Assembly: GCA_011037195.1 (NCBI GenBank)
Contig: JAAEAF010001077.1
Coordinates: forward strand, 173,161 to 237,160
DNA: 64,000 nt
Direction of reading: 5' to 3'
From: Triatoma infestans
Taxonomy: Eukaryota > Arthropoda > Insecta > Hemiptera > Reduviidae
Under the pieces are notes generated by a model. It was given only the letters and a program-made list of their open reading frames with translations, was not told the DNA's origin and searched no databases. A program made the position numbers and the translations under genes. Below, one piece after another: positions 55,532 through 64,000 of this stretch; within the stretch, counting starts at the first letter, position 1; each line of letters starts with the position of its first letter.

Positions 55532-56473
55532 ATGGTCAATAAATCATATTAATTAGGTGGTCACATCAAACTGATATGTGTAAGTGTGGGTAAAGTGACG
55601 TGGAGTGGGTCAAGTCTGAAACAGTGAAGGTCAAACAAAGAGTTCTTAGTATTTCCGGTCATTGTAGTATTATAATGTTTTATGTATTTTTTATCATTAT
55701 GTAATAATTAAATGCTTAACCGAAATTTTATGTAAAACATAAAGATACTGTATGCGACGGTTATTAATAGGCTGAAACTATAAGCGTTGAGATCTTCAAA
55801 AAAGAGTATTAAAAGATGTGTAGTGGGAACGGCTGGATCCAAAGGAAAATTCATTGCGATCTGAGACATTTATTATGGTTTGTTGAAGTGTTGGTGTTTG
55901 TGCACAGAAGACCGGACGACCATGTGCGAGAATTGTGGTGGTCTCACGACGATGAAGTTGGTGAGACGGTGTGCTAATACCTAGGTCAGTGTCCAGTTTT
56001 CGCTAATTCTAGGTCTCGCTTATTTTCGAGGGCAACACTCTCAATAGAATGCTTGGTAGGACGTTTCTTTTTTGTGGGGAGGTAAGAGCCACACTGGCTT
56101 AAGTCCAGCACTTTCGGGCATCCATCAATAATAATAGGCAGGGATATATGCAGGGACGCCAAAATCCTCGAAGAAATTGCTAATCCACTTCACATCTACG
56201 GGAATATCATTATCATATGTTCAGATATAGAGACGTCCCGGTGGGACATTCCATAAGCGGTTCGTCACGGTATCACCAGGGATAGACCGTACTCCACTAT
56301 ACACCAGCCCCGGCTCGATCTTCTTGGTTAGAAGTTAAGACATGTTTTTTAACAACAAATTGGAATAAGGGGTTTACTTAAAGCTTAAAAAGGGAAGGTT
56401 CTCAACAGTTTAAAAATAGGTTCAAGAAGAGTTATCAACCAGGCTTTGATGAATCATTAAAGTGTTTTAAAGA
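55532..56473 (+). other. Spacer with a possible LINE zinc-knuckle relic
   Basis: 55880-56340 is GC-richer. Plus-strand frames give TTMCENCGG (about 55921-55947) and, shifted, LGQCPVFANSRSRL (about 55980-56023). These resemble the CRxCG...VLGxCP..A..RRR segment of R1-like LINEs. CGGTTCGTCACGGTATCACC (56259-56278) lies downstream. Suggestive only. Confidence 0.35.
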
Positions 56474-56560
56474 GTATTCAACAGTTATTGTGGTTGGGTC
56501 CGCAGAGATGGAAAGCATCAGAGATATTTTTCGTGATAGCCTGTTTCTTTTTGTGGTCAG
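56474..56560 (+). repeat. 87-bp island shared with 28355-28441
   Basis: TTATTGTGGTTGGGTCCGCA, GATGGAAAGCATCAGAGATA and CGTGATAGCCTGTTTC. Similarity to the minus strand of 28355-28441 stops at both ends. A 78-codon frame (56490-56726) extends beyond the island without domains. Confidence 0.75.
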
Positions 56561-57060
56561 CACACGCTATACGCCACTCGCTCTTATAGTTCTGGCAGTA
56601 AAATTTCCATTATCACAGATATACTGGTTAAATCCACTTGTTCGTCAATATAATCTTTCACAAACTCTTTCTCCCCCTCTCCCTTCCTCTCTTCCGACCC
56701 GCTGTCACAGAAAACATTTTAAATAGATTTAATCATCCAAAAAATAATAATTGGTTCACGACTCTTTCTTTTTTGTGTTCTAGAATGAATGACAGTGTTT
56801 GGGAACTAACTGTGTAAGATGACTGTAAACCTGTTCCGTTTGTAAAAAAAAAAAAAATTGTTTTCCTTCAAGTTGGAGAACAGGATGATCCCAGGACCTT
56901 CAAATAATAATACAAAAAAGATAAAGAAGATACAATAGTAAAATTCCCATTGATGTTTTTATTCAACACAGATTTTCCAAATTTCCCCTTGACCTAAACA
57001 CTCACTAGCCATTTAACTTAGATTCACGGTTGGTAATTTTTTTTTTTTTTTTTTTTTTTG
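56561..57060. other. AT-rich spacer
   Basis: T-run of over 20 at 57038-57059. Nothing else. Confidence 0.5.
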
Positions 57061-57118
57061 ACTACCATAAGGGGAAGTATTACGACCGTGTTAATTGCGT
57101 TTCACACCAGAATTTTTT
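57061..57118 (+). repeat. Family A deletion remnant: both ends fused
   Basis: Left end AAGGGGAAGTATTACGACCG (57069-57088) runs directly into GTTTCACACCAGAATTTTTT (57099-57118). The whole interior is missing. Confidence 0.8.
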
Positions 57119-57485
57119 ATTAATTAAAAATATCTCAATGAAACATTTTATTCTTCGTGAAATTTCTAGCTGTGTAATAAAATTAATTGCAAATTGATGT
57201 AAAGATTTCCTGTTAAAATATTTATAAGTGAGTAACACTTTTAAAACGGAAATGGGAACGTAGTGCTAGAAATTCCGTTATCAGTTTTGGAAACTATTAT
57301 AGTATAAACTTTTTTTTTTTTTTTATAGAATTGAGAAGGGGGTAAACAGACACATATGATGTCAATGTTAAGAAATGATGTTGGCCTACTAGTTTTATAT
57401 GAACTTTAAACCTTTACCATACAATATGTACAGGATATTTTGTGAAAACAGACCGGATCTTTTTTACCAGTGGTATACTTGATCC
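57119..57485. other. AT-rich spacer
   Basis: T-run near 57309-57324. No gene. Confidence 0.5.
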
Positions 57486-57720
57486 AAGCGCTCTCTATAA
57501 AGCCCCGCCCAAAAGGAACTTATAACGGATTGTATATGGAAGGAGGATGTGGAGGAGGAGGAGGTGACGACGGTGAGGAGCAAACGGCAGGCAGCAAGAA
57601 GTGCGAGGAACATGGCCGCACCTTCGTGACCGCGGTTGTCACGAACTGACTGGCTTAGCTTGGGGTTAGTGGCCGCTGTGTAGACTTTACACTATTGTGA
57701 TGTTTTACGAATTGAAGGGC
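57486..57720 (+). promoter_or_regulatory. Candidate promoter / first exon
   Basis: A GC-rich block in AT-rich surroundings: CGCTCTCTATAAAGCCCCGC (57489-57508) combines a TATA-like TATAAA with a GCCCCGCCC GC box. About 40 bp on, an ATG (57536) opens a 37-codon frame starting MEGGCGGGGGDDG, ending at 57649, with a possible splice donor ACG|GTGAGG inside it (about 57571). CATGGCCGC at 57611 is a second start in good context. No product recognised, and the rest of any such gene is not visible. Confidence 0.3.
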
Positions 57721-58070
57721 GGCCATTGAAGGAAGTGCACTGCCACACATGGGCACAACTGAGCAGATAAATACTCGATTCAGTTAGCAATGTAATAAAA
57801 AAACATCTGGTATAAAGGCCGCTTACTCAGATTTCACAAACTTATAATCAACATAATTTTTTCGAAGTTGAAATTATTAATAAATGTTAAAGAGAACATT
57901 CAGAGATAATACGCCTAACTAAGCGAATTCGGAACCTTGTAAAACAAGTTTCTTTGGAGAAATGTATCAATGGAAAAGAAACTAGAATTACTTATGTTAT
58001 TGGGTGTACCAAGCAGTGGCAGATGGTACATATGTACTACGGGCACTGCGGCACCCCTAAGAACAAATAA
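57721..58070. other. Spacer, degenerate family A end
   Basis: 57806-57835 (CATCTGGTATAAAGGCCGCT) may be a decayed inverted right end. No gene. Confidence 0.4.
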
Positions 58071-58460
58071 ATCTGGTGTGAAACACTCACACGACTTTCT
58101 TACGATTTTCTTTAAACTCAAATGCTACGTATTTGTTCTAACATAAATTTAGAGATGGTGTGTGTGTGTGGGGGGGGGATAAGCACCAACTTACTAATCT
58201 GGGCAGGTAGAGAAGTGATTATATTATGGCCGAATAATAAAAAGCGCTATAAAAATCACCGAACCAACAACATATAATGTTTACAAATTAACGCCCAAAT
58301 TCTTTGAGAGGAACATGTTTCAAATAAAAGAGATACATTTTTATCTGTGAAGTTAGCGTACCCAAGTTTAAAGGAAAACGTTATAGTCGTTCCGAGAAAC
58401 CCCCCTCCCCGCCCACTCTATTCTATACATTCGCACTTCCAGGTTTAATCCATTGTCAGA
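58071..58460 (-). repeat. Family A repeat, rearranged
   Basis: A perfect right end ATCTGGTGTGAAACACTCAC (58071-58090), then after ACGACTTTC a forward-sense TTACGATTTTCTTTAAACTC. The copy was rearranged close to its end. Later inverted blocks: AAATAAAAGAGATACATTTT, TTATAGTCGTTCCGAGAAAC and TCGCACTTCCAGGTTTAATC. Confidence 0.7.
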
Positions 58461-58639
58461 GTAAGGCTATCACGTAAAGAGTTGTCTTCTACTTTATGTT
58501 TCTATTATGTAGTACACTCCTACAGTCGGCTACGGCTTTACTTACAGAATCTATAGTAGCTACAACTTTACGACTACAGTTGTTAAATCCCAGATTGCGG
58601 ACCTTTCCAATGCAACATATTAGAAGCATCTATAATTAC

Positions 58640-59028
58640 TGATTTGAAGAAAATAGGTTAACCGGAAGTACTATTTTATGAAATAGGCCACTGATTTTTT
58701 TGGAATTTTTACGAAAATGGCAACGATTTCTTCTAAACTTTGCAATGCTTACTGCATAGCTACAAACACACACATTTATTTGTAACATTTTCAGGGAAAA
58801 AAAATATTTTTGCTAGGTTTGTTAATTAGAATCAAATTTAATTCGCATAAGCTTTGCATGCGCTCGATATAAGGCCGCTCAGGTATACAAGTATACCGTA
58901 ACTCCATTTTTTAATGGCCAGCCCAATTAAACATTGTAAACGTCGCAAATAAAAAAAAAAATTATTAATTAAATTACATTAATTGGAGTAAGAGAAAGTA
59001 GTGTGAGTGTTATACACCACAATTTTTC
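58640..59028 (+). repeat. Family A, subfamily B
   Basis: GGTTAACCGGAAGTACTATT (58656-58675), CGATATAAGGCCGCTCAGGT (58865-58884), GGCCAGCCCAATTAAACATT and right end GTAAGAGAAAGTAGTGTGAG (58988-59007). Confidence 0.8.
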
Positions 59029-61314
59029 TTTTATATAAAGTGTGGGCTAGTATTTAGTTTCATAACCTGGGGAATTAATTAATTATTTTATCAATTTACT
59101 TTAGATTAATGATTAGAATTATAAAATAATGTAATTTTTCACAATAACAGCATTACATTGGTGAGTGGACGTTATAACTGACAATATTAATGGTTTCTAG
59201 ATAATAAATAATATTAAATTGGATTCTTAGAATTTGTTCAAAAGACTGCTATGTAAAGGAGACAAGTCTCCAACTTCAACTTGTAACTTAAACTTGGAAG
59301 CACCTATTGGAAACATGTTTTCTAGTAAACATATATTTTAGGAAAATTTGAAAGTATGTTACATTGTGTTTCAAATCAAACTACCACTGCAAGTTTGAAG
59401 TTCGCCCGACTGTACTTCGCAAAAACGAATTCGATATCGGATTTATTGGTTTCGAATCAGCTCCAGGATCGCAACCAATTTCAAAAGCTCGTTCAATGGG
59501 TTCCTTCACGAATTTTTGCTAAAATTACCTTTACTGACGTTTAATTCATTAAATATCTAAATTCGTATTAACTTCATCAGTTAATAACAAAATTGGATCT
59601 TTTTTTCCATAATAAAAACAGTAAAATAATAATTTGCAACAATATTTTGTTTTGTTTTTTAATATGTTATAATCCTCATTTTTTGTACTCCAATTGTTCA
59701 GTTAGTTTAATATTAGGTTACTTAGCAAATATGGGATTTAAACAAATTCAATAAATTAAACAAATTGAACAATAAATAAAATGTAGGAAACAACACAAGT
59801 TGTATTTGATTACAATTTTAAAAATAGCACCAAACATAAAATTTAGCTTAACGCGTTTATTTCACATATGTATGTCTGTCGCACATACTTTCGTAAAATA
59901 GAAACTTCATGTATGTCATTCATTTTTTCCATCACTTTTTAAGTGGATTATAATTTTTTAATATTATTTTTCTAATTAACATTTTTAAATAAACTTTGTA
60001 GAACATTTAAAAATATACGAGTATTTAAAAATATACGAGGTTTCACTTCCAAGCATTTCTATTGGCTAGATTCAGTGATTTGAATTATTCGTTCACTCAG
60101 CAATGAAATAATTTGAATCAAGTCTGGTTAAGTCTGGAGCCGATTCCGGGATTCAGCAATTAGAGTGTCCAGATTGGAATCGAGTACAGAAATTCTTTCC
60201 CAATTCACTGCTGCCTACATTGAATCAGCTAGAATATAATATGAACTCCATAAAAATATATGATTATTTGTAAAATTATAGTAATTTATGCTATGGAAAA
60301 ATTGTTTAGAATATTACTGTATATTGATTATTCAATTATGGAATTATTGACAGCTAATAAAACCTCTACTAGGAATTCCCTCCCTCCCTCCTACCATCTG
60401 TAGTATTTACTAGGTTTGTTATTATGGTTAGAGGCTATAGTTAAAAGATTCTTGCCACTAGTTCTTTGGCTACAACTCAGTTTAATACTTAATTTTGTTG
60501 AAATAAAAACTAGTAACCTTTAATTTAATAATTATTAAAAATTTGAATTTTAATTTTGCTGGAACGACTTTATTGAAAAATAGGGATTCGAAACAACTCG
60601 TTTCACCACCAGATTCGTTTCAGTGAACCGAGTCCGAAGAAAAAACCCATCACTACAATCGGATGTTCTAATATATGATCGAATTAGCAGGTAATATTTT
60701 TGTCATATAAGTATTTCTCTTCAGATTTCTTCAAACTCTCTAGATCTTTACAAACCATATCATACATATTACCAGTGGAAAACCCAATTTCAAAAAATTT
60801 GGAATGATCCAATATTGTCGCTTAAAACAGTTGGAAAAGTAAAAAAAAAAAATTTTTAATAAAATATGGACTAGAATTTATGCAAGTGATAGTATTATAA
60901 ATTAAATAAGTTGTTACCAATTGCACTATATACTATTTCTAGAATTGAATTTTATCTAATAAACTAACTAGTTATTCCTTCTATTTTGTTAAGTGTATTC
61001 ATTAAATTACGAGAAAAGTATGTGCAACTTATAAATTATTAGTTACGAAGTTATGAAGTTATTAAATAGAATCTGGAGCGCGTTGTATAACCATATACGT
61101 ATGTTTGGAAATGAGGAAGAGAATTTTAAATGTTCTTTTTTTCATTATTACTCTTGCAAGATGCAATAATTTGATATAAAAGTGTTCTATTTACGGTTGC
61201 ACATGTATACGTAACAAAATACAGAAACGTAAAAAAAAAATATAATAAAAAAAACATAAGTTTAGGTTAAGTTTGCTCAGCTTATTAAGTACATCTGCAT
61301 GAATTTATTTTCAG
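59029..61314. other. Long AT-rich, mostly repeat-free stretch
   Basis: The longest part of the window without clear family A copies. 60765-60835 holds a weak inverted left end (TACCAGTGGAAAACCCAATT). The 62-codon frame 59356-59544 and others show no domain. Confidence 0.5.
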
Positions 61315-61419
61315 GCTTCCGTGTCCATTATCTTGCAGAATACTGGGGTCTTCCAGTTGAGACCGCTGGATTTCTTGAGACCTATGTTTCTTCAATAGTG
61401 CAATAGCCTTCTTCACAAG
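61315..61419 (+). other. Island with exon-like borders
   Basis: Bounded by TTTATTTTCAG|G and ACAAG|GTAATT. All three plus frames are stopped, so it is not a coding exon in this sense. The minus strand is open (VKKAIALLKKHRSQEIQRSQ onward) but lacks splice borders. Confidence 0.25.
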
Positions 61420-61599
61420 GTAATTATTATTGGTTTAAGTTCTAGACCAATACTCTGGTAAGTAATTTCGATAATTTAGCAAAAAAATCAGCATTTTACA
61501 GAAGATAAAGTCCTTGTATAATAAAGAGGATGAGTAAAAAGTACATTAAATGGCTACTTAGGTATATCGAATCAGATAACTAAAGTGCTATTTTAGTTT

Positions 61600-61696
61600 A
61601 TTATAGAATTCTATCAACTAAATAATATCAATTAGAATTAAATATGTTTTCAAAATTCCAAGTTTGAAAAAAATAGTTGACCGGAAGTGCGACTTA
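61600..61696 (+). repeat. Family A fragment, split by a LINE
   Basis: AAATAATATCAATTAGAATT, AAATTCCAAGTTTGAAAAAA and TTGACCGGAAGTGCGACTTA (61677-61696). It resumes at 62072. Confidence 0.85.
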
Positions 61697-62071
61697 GAAT
61701 AGAATAGAATGACACAGGGGGGGGGGTCTCGAACGCAAGCACTGCAGCCTACCCTTGAGGCTTATTGTGCAACACCTCCAATATCTAGTAGAGGAAGCCC
61801 CCTCTCCTTGTGAGGTCCAGAACTTTCCCCACCAGTTCTTCTTGAAGTATGATTTCCTCCAGTCTCAACGTGCCGAAGATCTTGTGCTGCAATCTGCCGA
61901 TTGCAACGCAATCGAACAACAGAGGCCGTCTCCTCCTGACACAGTCTATATAAGGGCTCCGAATCAACCAATCCCACCTTGTGCAGATGTTTCTTGAACC
62001 TAACATGCCCCGTAAATAGGCTCGTTATCAGACAGATTGATACCTGGTTAAACCCGGGGTCTCTCTGGTTG
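61697..62071 (-). pseudogene. LINE C-terminal fragment inserted in family A
   Basis: On the minus strand, shifted frames give LFTGHVRFKKHLHKVGLVD (about 62027-61971), SEPLYRLCQEE and an IFGTLRLEEIILQEELVGKV C-terminal segment, matching the layout of the 1-408 copy (TGHCRLRGHLRKLGLVGD...C..C). The tail GTTGCACAATAAGCCTCAAG then GGCTGCAGTGC carries the family 3' signature, followed by an ATTCT-repeat end (61697-61711). A 14-bp target duplication GGAAGTGCGACTTA is at 61683-61696 and 62072-62085. Plus frames are shadows. Confidence 0.85.
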
Positions 62072-62355
62072 GGAAGTGCGACTTAATGAACATTTCTTTT
62101 TTTCAGATTTCTGCGATTTTCTTCACAAAAACTCCCGGAGTTCATTAAACTTGGTTGGATAACTTGGGGGGAGGGGGGGCTATGCTTTTCTCAAAAAAAT
62201 TCGTATAAAGTTTCGATTCTCCCCCACCCATGTAAATTGAAGGCAACTAACTAGACATCTAGTATAAATTATATGTCTGAAGAGAATTAGTCCATTATAA
62301 CTATGTAAATCGCAGTAAGAGAAAGTGTGAGTGTTTCACACCAGACTTTCTTTTT
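62072..62355 (+). repeat. Family A, 3' part
   Basis: TTTCTGCGATTTTCTTCACA, GTTCATTAAACTTGG and right end AAGTGTGAGTGTTTCACACC (62323-62342), with the CGT of AAGTCGTGTGAG deleted. Confidence 0.85.
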
Positions 62356-62820
62356 GGCCGCGGGGAAATCATTACTGTTAACGATGTAGAGTGAATTTGT
62401 ATATTATAAATATTACTTTTTTAATGACTAAAAGTTTTAAATTTGAATAGTGTTAGCAATATTTATTTTACCAATCAGTCATTAAAATTTCTTGGTAACC
62501 ATCACCAACGCAACAACAATTCATGAGTCATTGGAATAAGACAGGTTGATTATTTAAAGGGAAACTGGAAAATAGAATGTTGCGTGATATGGGAAATTAA
62601 CATTTATGTTGCAACCACTTTCAGCCGGTGGTGACATCGGATTACAGGGCTGTGCGCAATACAACCTATTCAATGTATGGTAATTGCAGCAATGCCGTAT
62701 CTCATGTTGCTAATCGAAAGAAACGTTAATCTCTTTTCTTTGAAGTGAGTATTTTTATTAAACACCTAATACGACAGAACTTCCGTTTATGCGGACAATT
62801 TTTTGCAATCACAAAATTTA
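62356..62820. other. Spacer
   Basis: No gene or repeat block recognised. Confidence 0.5.
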
Positions 62821-63110
62821 GAAGGCATATCTTCAAAAAAAAAAAGGCAACTCGCAGCAATCTCATCAAACTTGATATTCTGATTAGATAACACCACCGG
62901 ATCTGTCAAAAAAGTTTACGTTTAAAATTCGTCAACCGGAAGTATGACTCTAAACAGATATTTTGCTTTTTTCAATTTTTTTGCGTTTTTGTCGGAAACA
63001 ATTCTTTTCCTTTAAACTTTGTACGCTAACCAAATACACACACACACACACAGAGTCCTATCACTTTTTATTTGATCCATTTTTCCACGAATATTGATTT
63101 TTTTTGGCTA
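62821..63110 (+). repeat. Family A fragment
   Basis: GGCAACTCGCAGCAATCTCA, CTTGATATTCTGATTAGATA, CGTCAACCGGAAGTATGACT (62930-62949), (CA)n 63035-63051. It meets an inverted copy at about 63110. Confidence 0.75.
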
Positions 63111-63462
63111 CGAAGTTTAAAGGAAATTGTTGGAGATGTTTCCGAGAAAATTGCGAAATGCTGAAGAAAAAAGAATTTAACAAATTCGCACAAATTTAAC
63201 AAATTCGGTTTCATGGATTTTAACCGAAAACCTGCGTATCAGTTACGGTAGTTGTACTTAAATGGAATACCAAGTTTGAGGTTCCTGTAAATTATCGTTT
63301 TTGAGATATTTTGTTCACACAGACACACGCACAAACCATTTGCTAAAAACAATTTTTTCATATTTAGGTTAGATACCTGAAAACATACGTGTAAGTTCCG
63401 GTAAAAACTCAATTTCGAATATTTAACAGGAAATTGATTTCTTTATTAAAAGTAAGAGAAAG
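63111..63462 (-). repeat. Family A fragment, inverted
   Basis: AAATTGTTGGAGATGTTTCC, CTTAAATGGAATACCAAGTT, TAAGTTCCGGTAAAAACTCA and a closing AAAAGTAAGAGAAAGT (to 63457). Confidence 0.75.
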
Positions 63463-63845
63463 TAAAAAGAATCTGGTGTGAAACACGCACATGATCTATT
63501 ACTTATTCTCTAATTAATACACATTTTGTACTAAATTTGCAACATTACAATATTTAGTTGTAAACATGGTCAAACTTGGAAGGTTTGATGCTTTGGAAGA
63601 ACCAAAGCACTTTTATTTGAAACTTTTTTCTGAAAAAGTTGATTTTAGAGTGGTATTGGGGGACTGGCAGTTACTTTAAATTTCTTGGTTATCCTATAGA
63701 GCGCTCAGATAAAATCTCCACCGCCGTATATATGGCCAGCCCAACTAAAGTCGTAACGTTACAATTTTAAAGAAAATTTCTTGATTAAATTGTGTTAATA
63801 AGAGCAAGAGAAAGTCGTTTGAGTCTTACACACCATATTGTTTTT
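63463..63845. repeat. Family A right ends facing each other
   Basis: 63471-63510 is an inverted right end (ATCTGGTGTGAAACACGCAC). 63590-63840 is a forward subfamily B 3' part (GGCCAGCCCAACTAAAGTCG, GAGCAAGAGAAAGTCGTTTG). A T-run follows at 63841-63857. Confidence 0.75.
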
Positions 63846-63857
63846 TTTTTTTTTTTT

Positions 63858-64000
63858 AAATTACCCAGTAATCCACAGCTGCTGAAAACCATTTGTTCAC
63901 AGACATCTAAATAGTTTTTTCTCATTCGTACATCAGTAAGAAGAGAAAGTAATAATGTCCATTTTAATCAGATGAGTTAAGAACTAAAATCATATAATGA
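63858..64000. other. Right edge
   Basis: AT-rich. AGTAAGAAGAGAAAGTAATA (63935-63954) may open another family A copy beyond the window. Confidence 0.4.

Noticed and set aside
61755..61997. 80-codon plus-strand frame with proline-rich end
   Set aside because: Opposite strand of a LINE C-terminal fragment with a target duplication and family tail.
1..64000. CRISPR array, operons or bacterial contamination
   Set aside because: No regularly spaced repeats with unique spacers. The composition, introns, SINEs and mariner/hAT relics are eukaryotic.
1..64000. Endogenous viral or LTR-retrotransposon sequence
   Set aside because: No LTR pair, no gag/protease/integrase-like frame and no capsid-like frame recognised. 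All RT pieces have LINE-type motifs or tails.

Overview
The window looks like animal, most likely arthropod (insect), nuclear DNA. It is very AT-rich and has no operon-like organisation. The only recognisable host gene is split by introns several kb long, and nearly everything else is old, nested transposable-element sequence with microsatellites. The insect assignment rests on the kind of tribbles protein encoded and on the element types (mariner, hAT, RNase H-bearing LINEs, tRNA-derived SINEs); I cannot name the species.

Host gene: a Tribbles pseudokinase gene lies on the minus strand. Its first coding exon is 18453-18728 and its second is 12425-12714. The two join in phase across an intron of about 5.7 kb. 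A spliced 5'UTR is plausible (18729-18932 and about 19290-19560). The exon or exons for the kinase C-lobe are not in the window. After the donor at 12425 the second intron would have to run past the left edge (over 12.4 kb) unless the gene is broken.

Dominant repeat: one interspersed family, called family A here, fills much of the window in both orientations. In its forward orientation it starts with a GTAAGAGGAAGTATTGCGAT-like block and continues through CACCGGAAAT, often a (TG)n tract, an AAAACGAAAAATCGCAG block and one or two CCGGAAGTGCGACTTTA modules. It ends in GTAAGAGAAAGTCGTGTGAG followed by GTGTTTCACACCAGATTTTT. The core GTGTGAGTGTTTCACAC is a perfect 6-bp-stem hairpin. I see about 29 right ends and about 30 left ends. 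No protein is encoded; it behaves like a non-autonomous element, possibly Helitron/Helentron-related (inference).

Other mobile DNA: a family of RNase H-bearing LINE fragments (1-408, 13060-13640, 24410-24715, 34749-35425, 61697-62071; RT piece 29960-30440); a second, RTE-like LINE family (31500-32205 and the best copy 53820-55531); a mariner pseudogene (5535-6828) split by a 336-bp foldback element (6371-6706); a 1.1-kb hAT-type element with TIRs and an 8-bp target duplication (49680-50784); and at least three tRNA-derived SINE families. Several insertions sit inside family A copies with clear target-site duplications, so family A is the older layer.

Layout: 0-4 kb LINE end and family A; 5.5-6.8 kb mariner plus foldback; 7.7-12.2 kb family A; 12.4-19.5 kb tribbles with an intron full of repeats; 19.8-29 kb family A, SINEs and microsatellites; 30-35.5 kb LINE fragments; 36.9-51.2 kb dense family A with the hAT element; 53.8-55.5 kb LINE; 56-64 kb sparse relics and AT-rich sequence. 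Forward orientation of family A is used throughout when a strand is given.
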